Positions 1 through 8,600 of a stretch of DNA of 64,000 nucleotides are shown here, in pieces. Numbering within the stretch: position 1 is the first letter of the stretch; each line of letters begins with the position of its first letter. Location: contig NZ_LIGE01000025.1 of NCBI RefSeq assembly GCF_001297015.1, forward strand, positions 496,001-560,000, written 5' to 3'. Position numbers and translations under genes: made by a program. The stretch is from Pseudomonas sp. RIT-PI-r. Lineage in GTDB: Bacteria > Pseudomonadota > Gammaproteobacteria > Pseudomonadales > Pseudomonadaceae. Below the pieces are notes generated by a model. That model was not told where the DNA came from. It searched no databases and saw only the letters and a list, made by a program, of their open reading frames with translations.

Positions 1-213
1 CACAACGATGAGTTCAGCAGCATCCTCAATCGTCTGCCGGTGACGGTGGTCAGCGAGCAGGCCGCCGACAACGCTGCGCATGTGCTGATTCGTCTCGACG
101 CTGCCGGTACGCCGCTGCTGGCACGGATCACGCGGTTTTCGCGGGATCAGTTAGGCGTGCATCCAGGGCAGCAGCTCTGGGCGCAGATCAAGGCCGTCGC
201 CGTCCTCGCCTAA
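1..213 (+). CDS. modC: Molybdate ABC transporter ATP-binding protein, C-terminal end (partial)
   Basis: The reading frame is open from the first base to TAA at 211-213 and encodes about 70 residues. The sequence resembles the C-terminal mop/TOBE-like molybdate-binding domain of ModC: a strand with [19 protein letters not shown], then [20 protein letters not shown]. In this family that domain sits behind the ATPase domain, and ModC drives molybdate import with ModA and ModB. The ATPase domain lies outside the window, so the call rests on the tail alone. Another ABC ATPase with a TOBE domain (sulfate or spermidine type) is possible but fits less well. Confidence 0.65.
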   Translation, partial: HNDEFSSILNRLPVTVVSEQAADNAAHVLIRLDAAGTPLLARITRFSRDQLGVHPGQQLWAQIKAVAVLA

Positions 214-285
214 ATCATTCGGCACGACGGCCACCGCGCGCGGTCAATCGTTCTACAGACCGCCGCGCCACCGAAGGAAGCCGCC

Positions 286-1323
286 ATGCCCGACACCGCG
301 CTGAATGACGCACTGCCATCCGACCTGCATTATGTCGATGACATCCAGCCCGGCATTACACGCAAGAAGCTGCGCGGCAAGTTCAGCTATTTCACGCCGT
401 CGGGCCAGCGCATCATCGCTCCCGATGAAATCGCACGCATCAACGCCCTGGCCGTGCCGCCGGCCTATACCGATGTGTGGATCTGCCCCGACCCGCGCGG
501 TCATCTGCAAGCCACCGGCCGCGACGCCCGGGGCCGCAAGCAATATCGCTATCACCCGCGCTGGCGCGAAGTGCGCGATGCTGACAAGTATTCGCGCCTG
601 CGCGAATTTGGTGTGGCGTTGCCGAAACTGCGCAAACAGCTGGAAACACTGTTGGCCGCACCCGGTTTCAGCCGGGACAAGGTCATGGCCACGGTGATCA
701 CGTTGCTCGACGCCACGTTGATTCGGGTCGGCAACACACAGTACGCCCGGGATAATCGCTCCTATGGCCTGACTACGTTGCGCAGCCGCCATGTCGAGAT
801 CAACGGCAGCGCGATCCTCTTCCAGTTCCGGGGCAAGAGCGGCATCGAACATCAGATCACCGTCAAGGATCGGCGTCTGGCGCGGATCATCAAGCGTTGC
901 CTGGAAATTCCCGGGCAGAACCTGTTCCAGTACCTTGATGAAAATGGTCAACGACACACGGTCAGCTCGTCCGACGTCAACACCTATCTGCAAACCCTGA
1001 CCGGCGCCGACTTTACCGCCAAGGACTATCGCACCTGGGCGGGCAGTGCACTGGCTTTGGCGGTGCTACGCAAGCTGACTCACGAAACGGAAACCGAAGC
1101 CAAGCGCCATGTCGTCGAGATGGTCAAAGGTGTGGCCAAACAGTTGGGCAACACGCCGGCGGTGTGTCGCAAGTGCTATATCCACCCTGCCGTGGTGGAA
1201 AAATTCATGCTCGGCGCCCTTGCCGATCTGCCGCGACCACGTATGCGCAAAGGGCTGCGAGCCGAGGAAGTAGCGCTGGCGATGTTTCTCGAACAGATGA
1301 GCGAGATGACGGGCGCGCCTTGA
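286..1323 (+). CDS. DNA topoisomerase IB (poxvirus/bacterial type)
   Basis: A 345-residue protein matching the bacterial type IB topoisomerases, which relax supercoils by nicking one strand through a 3'-phosphotyrosine. The N-terminal part carries the family pattern GITRKKLRGKFSYF and then AIPPAYTDVWICP-like residues (ALAVPPAYTDVWICP). The core has RVGNTQYARDNRSYGLTTLR and GKSGIEHQ, which fit the catalytic Arg/Lys region. Near the C terminus, CRKCYIHPAVVEKF supplies the expected active-site tyrosine. Length is normal for the bacterial family. It stands alone between the modC end and an ABC-F gene, and nothing nearby suggests co-regulation. Confidence 0.9.
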   Translation: MPDTALNDALPSDLHYVDDIQPGITRKKLRGKFSYFTPSGQRIIAPDEIARINALAVPPAYTDVWICPDPRGHLQATGRDARGRKQYRYHPRWREVRDADKYSRLREFGVALPKLRKQLETLLAAPGFSRDKVMATVITLLDATLIRVGNTQYARDNRSYGLTTLRSRHVEINGSAILFQFRGKSGIEHQITVKDRRLARIIKRCLEIPGQNLFQYLDENGQRHTVSSSDVNTYLQTLTGADFTAKDYRTWAGSALALAVLRKLTHETETEAKRHVVEMVKGVAKQLGNTPAVCRKCYIHPAVVEKFMLGALADLPRPRMRKGLRAEEVALAMFLEQMSEMTGAP

Positions 1324-1410
1324 TTATCGCTGTAAGGTTCTCTAGGCTAGCCATCTTCCTCTCTTCAGGACGACCGCAGACGTGAACAACCCAGCCTTCT
1401 AAAAATGCCC

Positions 1411-1445
1411 TCGCGACACGCCTTTTTTGGCGCGTGTCTGTTTTC
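1411..1445 (+). terminator. Hairpin between topoisomerase IB and ABC-F gene (terminator or attenuator)
   Basis: GACACGCC at 1415-1422 pairs with GGCGCGTGTC at 1429-1438 (one bulged base) across a T6 loop, followed by TGTTTTCA. It could end the topoisomerase transcript. It is only about 25 bases before the ABC-F start, so it could also act as an attenuator for that gene, a known control mode for ABC-F resistance proteins. The T tract is short. Confidence 0.4.
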
Positions 1446-1467
1446 ACGAGATTTTTTGGAGGTGCCG

Positions 1468-3105
1468 ATGACTCACGTCTCGCGTACGCGCGCACTCGTC
1501 TCCCTGAATCAATCGAGCTTTCATTTTGCCAATGGCGGGATGATTTTCGACGCCCTGAATCTGAAGTTCGATCAACTGCCAACCGCTATCGTTGGCCGCC
1601 ACGGGGTCGGCAAAAGCGTGCTCGCACGCCTGATTGCCGGATATTTGCGCCCTACTGCCGGCACGGTCACACGCTGTGCAACCGTGCATTACGTTGCACA
1701 ATCGTTCATCGCCCAACCAGGGCAGACCGTTGCCGAGGCGACAGGCAGCGCCACGGTACTGGCAGCACTGCAAAGGATAAATGAAGGTCGGGCCTCGGCT
1801 GCCGATTTCGACCTTGCCGCAGAGCGCTGGGATCTGCCGGACCGCCTGCGCAACAGTCTCGACGAAGCCGGCCTCGGCGATATCGCAACCACCGATCTGA
1901 CGGAGCGCCTCAGCGGCGGCCAACAGGCGAAAGTCGCCCTGATCGGCGCGCTGGTGAGCGACGCACAATTGCTGGTGCTCGATGAGCCGAGCAATCACCT
2001 CGACAGCAGCGGTCGCGAATGGCTGATGCGCAGGCTTGAACAATGGCGTGGCGGCTTGATTATCGTCAGCCATGACCGGCAGCTGCTCGAGCGGATGCAG
2101 CGCATCGTCGAACTCACGCCGTTGGGCGCGAACGTTTTCAGCGGCGGCTATACCCAATTCGTCGAGCAGCGTCGAATCCATCAAGCCGCGGCGCAGGCTC
2201 AGCTTGATCAGGCGCGCAACGAGCGCCAGCGTGAGCGATCACGGCTGCAACGCGAACACGACACGATCCAGCGCCACGCTGCCGGCAGTCGGCGTAACGC
2301 CGACACCGCTAACGTTTCCGGCTTCGAACGAGCGGCGCTGAAAGCCGCCGCGAAAGAGATCATGGGGCAGGTAAAAGTCGGCCATCAAGCACGCAAATCC
2401 GATCTCGACGCGCGCGTTCGCGAGGCCTACGCGAAAGTCCTGCCCGAGGAAGGCGTGCTGATTAACCTGCCAGGAAGCGCGGTACCGAGTACCCGACAGG
2501 TCTGCACGTTGATCGATGCCTGTCTGCCGTGGTTACCTGTCGACGCACCGACAGCCCGCCTGAACCTTGCCCTTCATGGGCCAATGCGCATTGCCGTCAG
2601 CGGGCCGAACGGCTGCGGCAAATCGAGCCTGTTGCGAATGCTCGCCGGCGAACTGCGCCCGGCGAGCGGCGAATGCGTCACCCATGTGCCTTTGGCCTTT
2701 CTCGATCAGCAATTGCGCCTGCTCGATGGACGAACTGCAATTGTCGAGCAGTTGCAGGCGCAACGGACGCCGTTAGACGAAGGCACCTTGCGCAGCTACC
2801 TCGCGCACCTGCAACTGGATGCACGGCGGGCAACTTTGCCCTGCGCGTCACTGAGTGGCGGCGAACGCCTGAAAGCGGCGCTTGCACTGGCGTTGTGGCG
2901 CCAGGTGCCAGCGCAATTGCTGTTGCTTGATGAGCCGAGCAATCACCTCGACCTGAGGTCTGTGGAAGCGTTCGAACACGCCTTGCAGACTTTTCCAGGG
3001 GCAATTGTCGCGGTTTCCCACGACCCGGCATTTCTGAAGGCGTTGAATCCCAGCCATGTCCTGAGTTGGCACCCCACTGGCTGGCAGTGGCAACCGACGA
3101 GCTGA
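1468..3105 (+). CDS. ABC-F family ATPase (ribosome-associated, no membrane domain)
   Basis: A 545-residue soluble protein with two ABC ATPase domains in tandem. Domain 1 has Walker A GRHGVGKS, signature LSGGQQAK and Walker B LLVLDEPSNHLD. Domain 2 has GPNGCGKSS, LSGGERLK and LLLLDEPSNHLD. They are joined by a charged linker (about residues 240-310) rich in Arg, Gln and Glu, the P-site tRNA interaction motif region of ABC-F proteins. The family acts on ribosomes as translation factors or antibiotic-resistance factors. ATG at 1468 is chosen because TTGGAGG lies about 6 bases upstream; an in-frame ATG at 1405 has no such site and would run through the upstream hairpin. It is closest to the Uup/YheS-like housekeeping types; a resistance role is not shown. 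Confidence 0.85.
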   Translation: MTHVSRTRALVSLNQSSFHFANGGMIFDALNLKFDQLPTAIVGRHGVGKSVLARLIAGYLRPTAGTVTRCATVHYVAQSFIAQPGQTVAEATGSATVLAALQRINEGRASAADFDLAAERWDLPDRLRNSLDEAGLGDIATTDLTERLSGGQQAKVALIGALVSDAQLLVLDEPSNHLDSSGREWLMRRLEQWRGGLIIVSHDRQLLERMQRIVELTPLGANVFSGGYTQFVEQRRIHQAAAQAQLDQARNERQRERSRLQREHDTIQRHAAGSRRNADTANVSGFERAALKAAAKEIMGQVKVGHQARKSDLDARVREAYAKVLPEEGVLINLPGSAVPSTRQVCTLIDACLPWLPVDAPTARLNLALHGPMRIAVSGPNGCGKSSLLRMLAGELRPASGECVTHVPLAFLDQQLRLLDGRTAIVEQLQAQRTPLDEGTLRSYLAHLQLDARRATLPCASLSGGERLKAALALALWRQVPAQLLLLDEPSNHLDLRSVEAFEHALQTFPGAIVAVSHDPAFLKALNPSHVLSWHPTGWQWQPTS

Positions 3106-3176
3106 ACTGTGTATTTTTTGCACGATTGCCGCGGCCTTCTATAGTTGATCTGACACGAATCAGCTGCGGTGACGCC

Positions 3177-3407
3177 ATGGAAGACATTTTCGTCGTGAAG
3201 CGTTGCAACAAGATCATCATTCACGGTCGACGTGCCGGAGAAAGCCAGCATGATCCTGCCGAAGCCCTTGGCTGGTTCCGCATCTGCGACACGCGTACCG
3301 GCGGGTTCATCGGTGATGGCTATGACGCGCAAGAGGATGCCCAGCGCGAATGCCAGCGCCTCAACAAAGTCAGTTCGCCACTAACGGCCCGCCAGTCCTC
3401 CGGCTGA
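3177..3407 (+). CDS. Small protein of unknown function, 76 aa
   Basis: I do not recognise a named family. The protein begins MEDIFVVKRCNKIIIHGRR and contains GWFRICDTRTGGFIGDGY, which looks like a short beta-rich fold with a conserved aromatic/glycine core, and then an acidic helix QEDAQRECQRLN. It has no signal peptide or membrane segment. ATG at 3177 is preferred to an upstream in-frame start at 3066 because the latter would overlap the 3' end of the ABC-F gene; no strong ribosome site is visible for either. It is followed by a hairpin with a T tract at 3467-3491, which fits a short stand-alone transcript. Confidence 0.6.
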   Translation: MEDIFVVKRCNKIIIHGRRAGESQHDPAEALGWFRICDTRTGGFIGDGYDAQEDAQRECQRLNKVSSPLTARQSSG

Positions 3408-3466
3408 TGCCGAGCAAAAGCGGGTCTATACTCAAACCAGCTGACGGAGCAGCGCCCCAACGGCAG

Positions 3467-3491
3467 AAGGCTCGCGACTCGCGGGCTTTTT
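3467..3491 (+). terminator. Rho-independent terminator after the 76-aa gene
   Basis: GGCTCGCGA pairs with CGCGGGC(T) across a 3-base loop and is followed by TTTTT. It lies between the small genes at 3177 and 3528 and separates their transcripts. Confidence 0.6.
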
Positions 3492-3527
3492 GCTGCAGCT
3501 CAGGTTTCGTAAAAACGGAGGTGTTTC

Positions 3528-3758
3528 ATGTCCGAAAAAGAGTCCATCACCACCCTCCTCACCCTGCTCGACGCCCGGCAGGCACGCCTCGCGGCCGCTT
3601 GCAAAGAGATCGCCGACTGGGTCGATCACCAAGGCGGGCACCCGACCGCCCTGCGCATCCGCGATCGTCTGAACGACATCGAGAAAGACGCACCATTGAT
3701 CCGCAATACGCTGTCGGCGCTCAAGCCTGTTGATCGGCCGCTGCCACGGTTCAGGTAA
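3528..3758 (+). CDS. Small soluble protein of unknown function, 76 aa
   Basis: The frame starts at an ATG about 6 bases after CGGAGGTG, a strong ribosome-binding site. The protein is helical and charged: MSEKESITTLLTLLDARQ, then KEIADWVDHQGG and a second helix RIRDRLNDIEKDAPLIRNTL. It has no membrane segment or cysteine pairs. I do not recognise a family. The strong translation signal and a terminator just upstream argue that it is a real independent gene. Nothing in the neighbourhood indicates its job. Confidence 0.6.
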   Translation: MSEKESITTLLTLLDARQARLAAACKEIADWVDHQGGHPTALRIRDRLNDIEKDAPLIRNTLSALKPVDRPLPRFR

Positions 3759-3869
3759 GCGCTTTCACGCGCCAGAGTTACTTGCGGGTGTTCTACCGGG
3801 GTTTCATTTTGATGAACACCTGCTGTCGTGCGTGGTCGAAAAAGATACACGTCACGAAGGAGGCGTCTG

Positions 3870-4154
3870 ATGGTTATTCATTTCAATTCAGATGGACATC
3901 TGGCCTGTGGTCACAAGGGCCAACACCTCACGGCGAGCCGCGAACTCAATCGCGTCAAGTGCCGCAGCTGCCGCAATACCGATGCGTATAAACAAGCCCG
4001 CAAGGATCAACGCAATGCGGCACGCCGAGCGTCGCGCCAGACCAACCCCAGCCACAGCCTGGTGAACTGGCGTACCGAGTGGCAGGAACGTCTCACTGCA
4101 ATGGGCGGCCGCCAGCGTTTACCGCGCGGCTTTGCTCAACAACGCTTCGTTTGA
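3870..4154 (+). CDS. Small putative zinc-binding protein, 94 aa
   Basis: The start at 3870 is set by GAAGGAGG about 8 bases upstream; an in-frame ATG at 3828 lacks such a site. Cys13-x-His15 and Cys31-x2-Cys34 form a possible four-ligand zinc site, followed by a very basic, Arg/Gln-rich tail. This suggests nucleic-acid binding, but I recognise no named family, so function is open. A strong terminator follows directly. It marks the last GC-rich gene before the AT-rich, rearranged region. Confidence 0.6.
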   Translation: MVIHFNSDGHLACGHKGQHLTASRELNRVKCRSCRNTDAYKQARKDQRNAARRASRQTNPSHSLVNWRTEWQERLTAMGGRQRLPRGFAQQRFV

Positions 4155-4159
4155 CGCAC

Positions 4160-4193
4160 AAAAAAGGGGTCGAATGTTTCGGCCCCTTTTTTA
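4160..4193 (+). terminator. Rho-independent terminator
   Basis: AAAAAAGGGGTCGAA and TTCGGCCCCTTTTTT form a stem around a 3-4 base loop with A and T tracts on both sides, so it could work on both strands. It closes the 94-aa gene. Confidence 0.85.
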
Positions 4194-4253
4194 TTCTCAG
4201 TCTCACGTCCGGAATCAGGTTTACAGCTTCTGATCTTTTTTCAGGAGAACGTA

Positions 4254-4440
4254 CTGGAATCAGCAAAAAGGCGCAGTCAGCGCGGATACACGCTGACCTT
4301 CAAATTGTCTGTCTTCGATCAAGTCGAAAAAGGCGAGTTGAGTATAAAGAGGCTCAGGAGCGCTACGTGATTCAAGGCAAAGCGACCGTTCTGACGTGGT
4401 GACTCAAGCATGGTCGGCAAGATTGGAGTCCCAAGCGCAT
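4254..4440 (+). pseudogene. Decayed IS3-type transposase orfA fragment
   Basis: Frame 0 from 4254 reads LESAKRRSQRGYTLTFKLSV and then FDQVEKGELS. The match then moves to another frame as YKEAQERYVIQGKATVLTW, meets TGA near 4399, and resumes as LKHGRQDWS. This is the N-terminal helix-turn-helix half of an OrfA transposase of the type whose members contain VEKGEL.YKEAQ.RYGIQG..TVL.WL.KHGR.DWS. The likely original ATG has become CTG at 4254, 7 bases after AGGAG. With a lost start, a frameshift near 4350 and a stop, it cannot be functional. I do not see orfB or terminal repeats. Confidence 0.7.
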
Positions 4441-4776
4441 GCATCGGGTCGCAGAGGATGGAGCCTATGCTCGACAAAAAACCGATTCGTTGTATCGTGA
4501 CCACCCGCAACGTGTAGTTGGGCGTGGCGGCGCAGTGTTTTGTCGAATGTCTGATCCAAGTGATCCGCCGGCGTGCGCGTTCGGCGCGGGCGGAGGATGT
4601 CAGGTTGTTTGATACCTTGGAGTTGTTGGTCTGACGCGGGGGATTGGCTTGAGGTTCAGATGCTCTGATCAGCTGTTTCTGCAAAGAAGTATCCCACGAC
4701 GGGCGGGACTAAAAATCAGACAGTGGCATCGTGTTAACATTAACGCTTAACCCGCGCTGGATGGAAAGTTGCAAAA
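4441..4776. other. Non-coding or degenerate stretch before the acyltransferase
   Basis: No convincing gene is visible. A minus-strand open frame of 121 codons (4319-4684) runs through the transposase remnant and has no recognisable domain, so I do not call it. The last 60 bases before 4777 are AT-rich (AACATTAACGCTTAA) and probably hold the promoter of the acyltransferase gene. Confidence 0.4.
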
Positions 4777-5955
4777 ATGAATAGAGACACCTCTTTTTTG
4801 AACGGTATCCGAGCCTTCGCGGCTTTTTGGGTAGTCACCGGACACTGTTTCATTTGGGGCGGTTCATGGTTGGAGATGTCGGTTCCAGCACCCAAAATTG
4901 CTGTTGACCTCTTCATGGTTTTGTCCGGACTACTGATGGCTTATACCGTTCAGGCTCGTGAAACGACCGAGCCGATGTCAAACCCTGCCAACTGGCTACG
5001 GTTTTACGTGCGTCGTTATTTCCGATTGGCCCCTGCGTATTATCTTTGTCTGTTTCTAGTCGTCGCCCTCGCGCCAATTTATCTTGGTGGTTATACACAT
5101 CTGCGCGAATTGAACCCCTCCCTCTGGCAAGGTGATTGGGTTTATGATCCAGCAAGAACAAATTACACCGTTGGCAATCTGCTGCTTCACATCTCGTTTC
5201 TATTCGGTCTTTTTCCCACCTATTCTTTCTCGACGTTTTTACCGGACTGGAGTCTCAGTCTGGAAATGCAATTCTACGTCGTATTTCCTTTCATTTACCT
5301 GGCGATGAAGCGATTTGGCACGGGGAAAACAGCAATCGCGCTGGCGCTCTTCTCGTACGCATTCATGTGGCTATTTGACCAAGCGGTAGCCGCTGGCAAA
5401 GCCAATTTCTTTTTTGAACCCTCTATGTTGTTCTTCAAACTGCCGATATTTGTCGCGGGCATATTGATTTATCGCGCCGCATCAATATCGAACTCATCGA
5501 AATGGCACAGAGCCGCCTACGTGTTATTGGCACTTCTAATGTGCACTAAGCTGGGCGACATTTACCGATACCAAGTACTTTACCTCACCGCTCTGGTGGC
5601 GTTGATCGCAATCATGCTGGTGCCCTATCGTCCTGTAGCACGTTACTTGACTGTACTAGAGACGGTTTGCCGCAGCAGGGTTGTGACATTTATGTCAGAT
5701 GTTTCCTATTCAGTGTATCTGTTCCATGGCCTATTCCTTGCCATCGTTGGCTCCCGGATCGGCATGGCGGCGAAGGGATCGGGATGGTCACTTATATCCG
5801 GCACGCTGGCAATTTGGCTAATCGTAATATTGCTCACCTATACCTTTAGCTATCTGGTTTACCGTTTCGTTGAGCTGCCTGGTATTGCCCTCGGCAAAAC
5901 TATTGCCGGTCGTATAGGATCAACAAATGCTGCGGATGCAAAAGTTAGCCAATAA
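4777..5955 (+). CDS. Membrane O-acyltransferase, acyltransferase family 3 (OafA/YrhL type)
   Basis: A 392-residue polytopic protein with about ten membrane segments. The N terminus, NGIRAFAAFWVVTGHCFIWG, carries the Arg-x10-His pattern of acyltransferase-3 enzymes, which add acetyl or other acyl groups to sugars of O-antigen or exopolysaccharide at the inner membrane. DWSLSLEMQFYVVFP in the middle is the family's second hallmark. Base composition and codons are clearly more AT-rich than neighbouring genes, which suggests transfer. It is followed after 89 bases by a glycosyltransferase in the same orientation, and the pair probably decorates a surface glycan. The acceptor and acyl group cannot be told. 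Confidence 0.9.
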   Translation: MNRDTSFLNGIRAFAAFWVVTGHCFIWGGSWLEMSVPAPKIAVDLFMVLSGLLMAYTVQARETTEPMSNPANWLRFYVRRYFRLAPAYYLCLFLVVALAPIYLGGYTHLRELNPSLWQGDWVYDPARTNYTVGNLLLHISFLFGLFPTYSFSTFLPDWSLSLEMQFYVVFPFIYLAMKRFGTGKTAIALALFSYAFMWLFDQAVAAGKANFFFEPSMLFFKLPIFVAGILIYRAASISNSSKWHRAAYVLLALLMCTKLGDIYRYQVLYLTALVALIAIMLVPYRPVARYLTVLETVCRSRVVTFMSDVSYSVYLFHGLFLAIVGSRIGMAAKGSGWSLISGTLAIWLIVILLTYTFSYLVYRFVELPGIALGKTIAGRIGSTNAADAKVSQ

Positions 5956-6044
5956 GCGGTTCTGGAAACAAGAAGATTTCCAGCATCAAAATTTTAACGG
6001 TGGCACGCCGCCGTTAACTTTAAACCTTATGGACAGTTAGACGA

Positions 6045-7922
6045 ATGGAAAGATTGTTCCGTTTTTTCTCCGGCAAAAAAGCCAAAATCAACGCAACCGC
6101 GAACGAAACAGCTCCTGAACGAGTTGAGGAAACGCCAGTCAATGTGCAAAACGCCCATGCGTTAATGTGCGAGGCGCTTCTCGACAAAGAGTTCTACTTG
6201 AAACAATACCCGGACATTCAGGCGGCGGGGGTCGATCCGCTTCAGCACTATATTGATGCAGGACATGGTGAAGGCCGTTACCCATTGAACCTGCGCTCCG
6301 CTGATGCGATGAAGAGAGTTTCTCTCGCACTGGAGCACAACTCATCGGATCAGATGGCGCTTACACTGCATATCATTCTAGAATTGGAAAGCGGAACCCA
6401 TGAGCGGATTTCAGCCGCGGCTACGCTGTACAGTGATGCCTTGCCAGACAGCACACCAGCGACATCTCTAGCAGGATATTTTGAACAGGCAGCCTCGTTC
6501 CTCTTTGGCTGCTGGATAAGGTACGAAAGCACAATAAGCATCGATGAGATCAAAGCGCTTACAGCAAAACTCCTGTCGTTCTTTCCTGAGTCGCAGGTCC
6601 TTTCCGCGATATACGCAGATTTGCTGTTCGAGGCGGGGGAAATAAGCCTTGCAGAACAGGAATTTGCCAGGAACCCGGAGCTTCACGGCTTGCAACCCGA
6701 ACTGGAGAGCATTTGCAGAAGCGCAAAAAATCAAATACTTGACGCAAAAGCAGTAAACACTGCGCCACCATCAGAAACACGCCTCTTGCTCCTTGATTCA
6801 GCGTTCCCCTCGAAAATTTCATCTTTTCGCTATGGGGAGTTTTCCACCTATCTGACGTCGATTAAAGACAGCTCCGTGCAGACCCGCCCCGACGCAAAGC
6901 TGTTCAGCTTTGGCGAGCAGAGTGCACTTTCGAATCAGGTCGATGACTTCTGTAAAGCAAACGACATCAGCAAGGAAAGACTCCGGCGCTTCGATAGAAA
7001 TCACATCGGCAACCCCAAGGTAGCCTATTGCGTATTCCTGAATCTTGCCGATATTTTCTTCACCCAGATTGGTGTGCCCTCAGCTGATCATCTTGTTTTC
7101 ACGCTCTATCCAGGGGGTGGTTTTGCCCCCAATTACCCGCGATCCGATGAGTCGCTGCGGCGTCTCTGTGATAACCCAAAGGTTAAAAAAATAATCACCA
7201 CCCAGATAACCTCCTACCGGTATCTGATAGACAAGGGTTTCTGTGGTCCCGAACGAATAGTTCATATTTTTGGCGGAATCATCCCTGAACTGTATTCAGA
7301 GATGCCTCCCCTGCCGCGCTCTATCAATCATTCTGCCATCAACGTTTGCTTCGTTGCGCAGCGCTATTCGGCCATCGGTGCAGAAAAGGGCTATGACGTT
7401 TTTGCAGATGTTATTAAAGCTTTCTCGAACAACCCATCAATCAACTTCCATGTCGTCGGCGGGTTCGACGCGACAATAATAGATCTGGGCGATGCGCGTA
7501 ACGTAACGTTTTACGGAACAAGGCCCGCAACGTTCTTCCCGGACTTCTATGCTTCCATGGATGTAATACTCTCGCCAAACATTCAACATTCCGCACTTGA
7601 TCCAGCCTACCCGGAATCCTTTGATGGCTTCCCGACTACCTGTGTCGTCGAAGCGGGCCTGCAGGGCGTTGCAATGTTACTGACTGATTTCCAGAGCATG
7701 AACCAGAATCTTGATGGCTCCCGTATTTTCGCCCCTGAAGAGATGGAAATCATCAATCGTGATTACGCAATGATCTGCGCTCGCCTCCAGTACTACATGG
7801 ACAATCGAGAGGAACTTTACCAACTCGGCCAATCTGGACGCCGGGCCATCCTCCGAGAGTTCAGTTTCGAGCGCCAAATGGTTCCAAGAATCAAGCTACT
7901 TGAGAGCTACCTCGATACATAG
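6045..7922 (+). CDS. Large glycosyltransferase with N-terminal helical repeat region
   Basis: A 625-residue protein. Residues about 45-85 (LLDKEFYLKQYPDIQAAGVDPLQHYIDAGHGEGR) match the short sugar-enzyme module often found ahead of glycosyltransferases in O-antigen loci. The middle is helical. From about residue 430 a GT4-like fold is visible (INVCFVAQRYSAIGAEKGYDVF, FHVVGGFD, FYGTRP, then DGFPTTCVVEAGLQGVAMLLTDF), which fits the nucleotide-sugar site and Glu of retaining transferases. No membrane segment is present. The gene is AT-rich like the acyltransferase before it. A role in O-antigen or capsule decoration is inferred from family and neighbour; the sugar is unknown. Confidence 0.75.
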   Translation: MERLFRFFSGKKAKINATANETAPERVEETPVNVQNAHALMCEALLDKEFYLKQYPDIQAAGVDPLQHYIDAGHGEGRYPLNLRSADAMKRVSLALEHNSSDQMALTLHIILELESGTHERISAAATLYSDALPDSTPATSLAGYFEQAASFLFGCWIRYESTISIDEIKALTAKLLSFFPESQVLSAIYADLLFEAGEISLAEQEFARNPELHGLQPELESICRSAKNQILDAKAVNTAPPSETRLLLLDSAFPSKISSFRYGEFSTYLTSIKDSSVQTRPDAKLFSFGEQSALSNQVDDFCKANDISKERLRRFDRNHIGNPKVAYCVFLNLADIFFTQIGVPSADHLVFTLYPGGGFAPNYPRSDESLRRLCDNPKVKKIITTQITSYRYLIDKGFCGPERIVHIFGGIIPELYSEMPPLPRSINHSAINVCFVAQRYSAIGAEKGYDVFADVIKAFSNNPSINFHVVGGFDATIIDLGDARNVTFYGTRPATFFPDFYASMDVILSPNIQHSALDPAYPESFDGFPTTCVVEAGLQGVAMLLTDFQSMNQNLDGSRIFAPEEMEIINRDYAMICARLQYYMDNREELYQLGQSGRRAILREFSFERQMVPRIKLLESYLDT

Positions 7923-8038
7923 TCCATACCGCCAACTCCGCTCTATACAGAATCCGGCAACGGCGCCTGTATAGAGCGGTCTTTGCAATTGTTACCGTTC
8001 GCCCCGGCAGAGATAATCGGCGGATTGCAACACCATAC

Positions 8039-8263
8039 GGCTACGACGAAAATCCCCTGATAGGCCAGCGCCTTGAGCAGGTAGGCAAACCCCTCTGCGA
8101 GCATCAAGCCGTACACGATTACCCCGACCACCAACGCCCACAGCAAATACGAACCGCGCACGCCAAAATGCCCGAAGAACGCCTGCATGTTCAACGTTGC
8201 CAGGTAGTAATTGGCGGTGTTGATCCGGGTTTGTGTCGCCCAGACAAACAGCAGTCCCCACAA
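8039..8263 (-). pseudogene. Fragment of an NCS1-type (cytosine/purine) permease
   Basis: The minus strand reads LWGLLFVWATQTRINTANYY and then LATLNMQAFF, a membrane segment (LLWALVVGVIVYGLML) and FAYLLKALAYQGIFVVA. This is the late-middle part of NCS1 cytosine permease-like proteins. A stop lies two codons upstream of the fragment and the frame beyond FVVA loses similarity, so both ends are missing. I read it as a relic left when the island next to the tRNA genes was rearranged. Confidence 0.6.
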
Positions 8264-8600
8264 GCTTCCTCAATCGCGCCTAGGTGATTTTGCGCAGCGT
8301 CGGCCAATGGCAATCCTTTCAAACCTGGTGCATCGCCTGTGGTTCGCCTTCCTTCAGCTTCTTTGCGAGGGAGGTTTGACGCGGCGCGCGAGGCTGCACG
8401 AGTAGAGAAAAAAGGTTTGTAAGATCTTCGTGGCTGGGCCGGCGCCGACAAAAGCAGAAACAAGCGCCGACATCATGCAGGCCAAGTACCAGCTCAGGGA
8501 CTTCCGCAGTAATGAGCGAGAATTACATCTGGAAAGGATCGGCACAAAAATCAGCCCGACCAATTAGGTAGCGGAGCAGACTCAAAAATTGCGGAAAACA
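8264..8600. other. Intergenic stretch without a recognisable gene
   Basis: Short minus-strand frames such as 8354-8563 have one hydrophobic stretch (MMSALVSAFVGAGPATKIL) but no ribosome site and no domain I recognise. The stretch probably contains decayed sequence between the permease fragment and the tRNA(Leu) terminator. Confidence 0.35.

Noticed and set aside
253..993. Long minus-strand open frame opposite topoisomerase IB
   Set aside because: It mirrors a GC-rich gene with clear family motifs on the plus strand and has no domain or ribosome site of its own.
4319..4684. 121-codon minus-strand frame in the island edge
   Set aside because: It runs antisense through the transposase remnant, has no recognisable domain and no convincing start signal.
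8354..8563. 69-codon hydrophobic minus-strand frame
   Set aside because: It has no ribosome site, no recognisable family and lies in decayed sequence.
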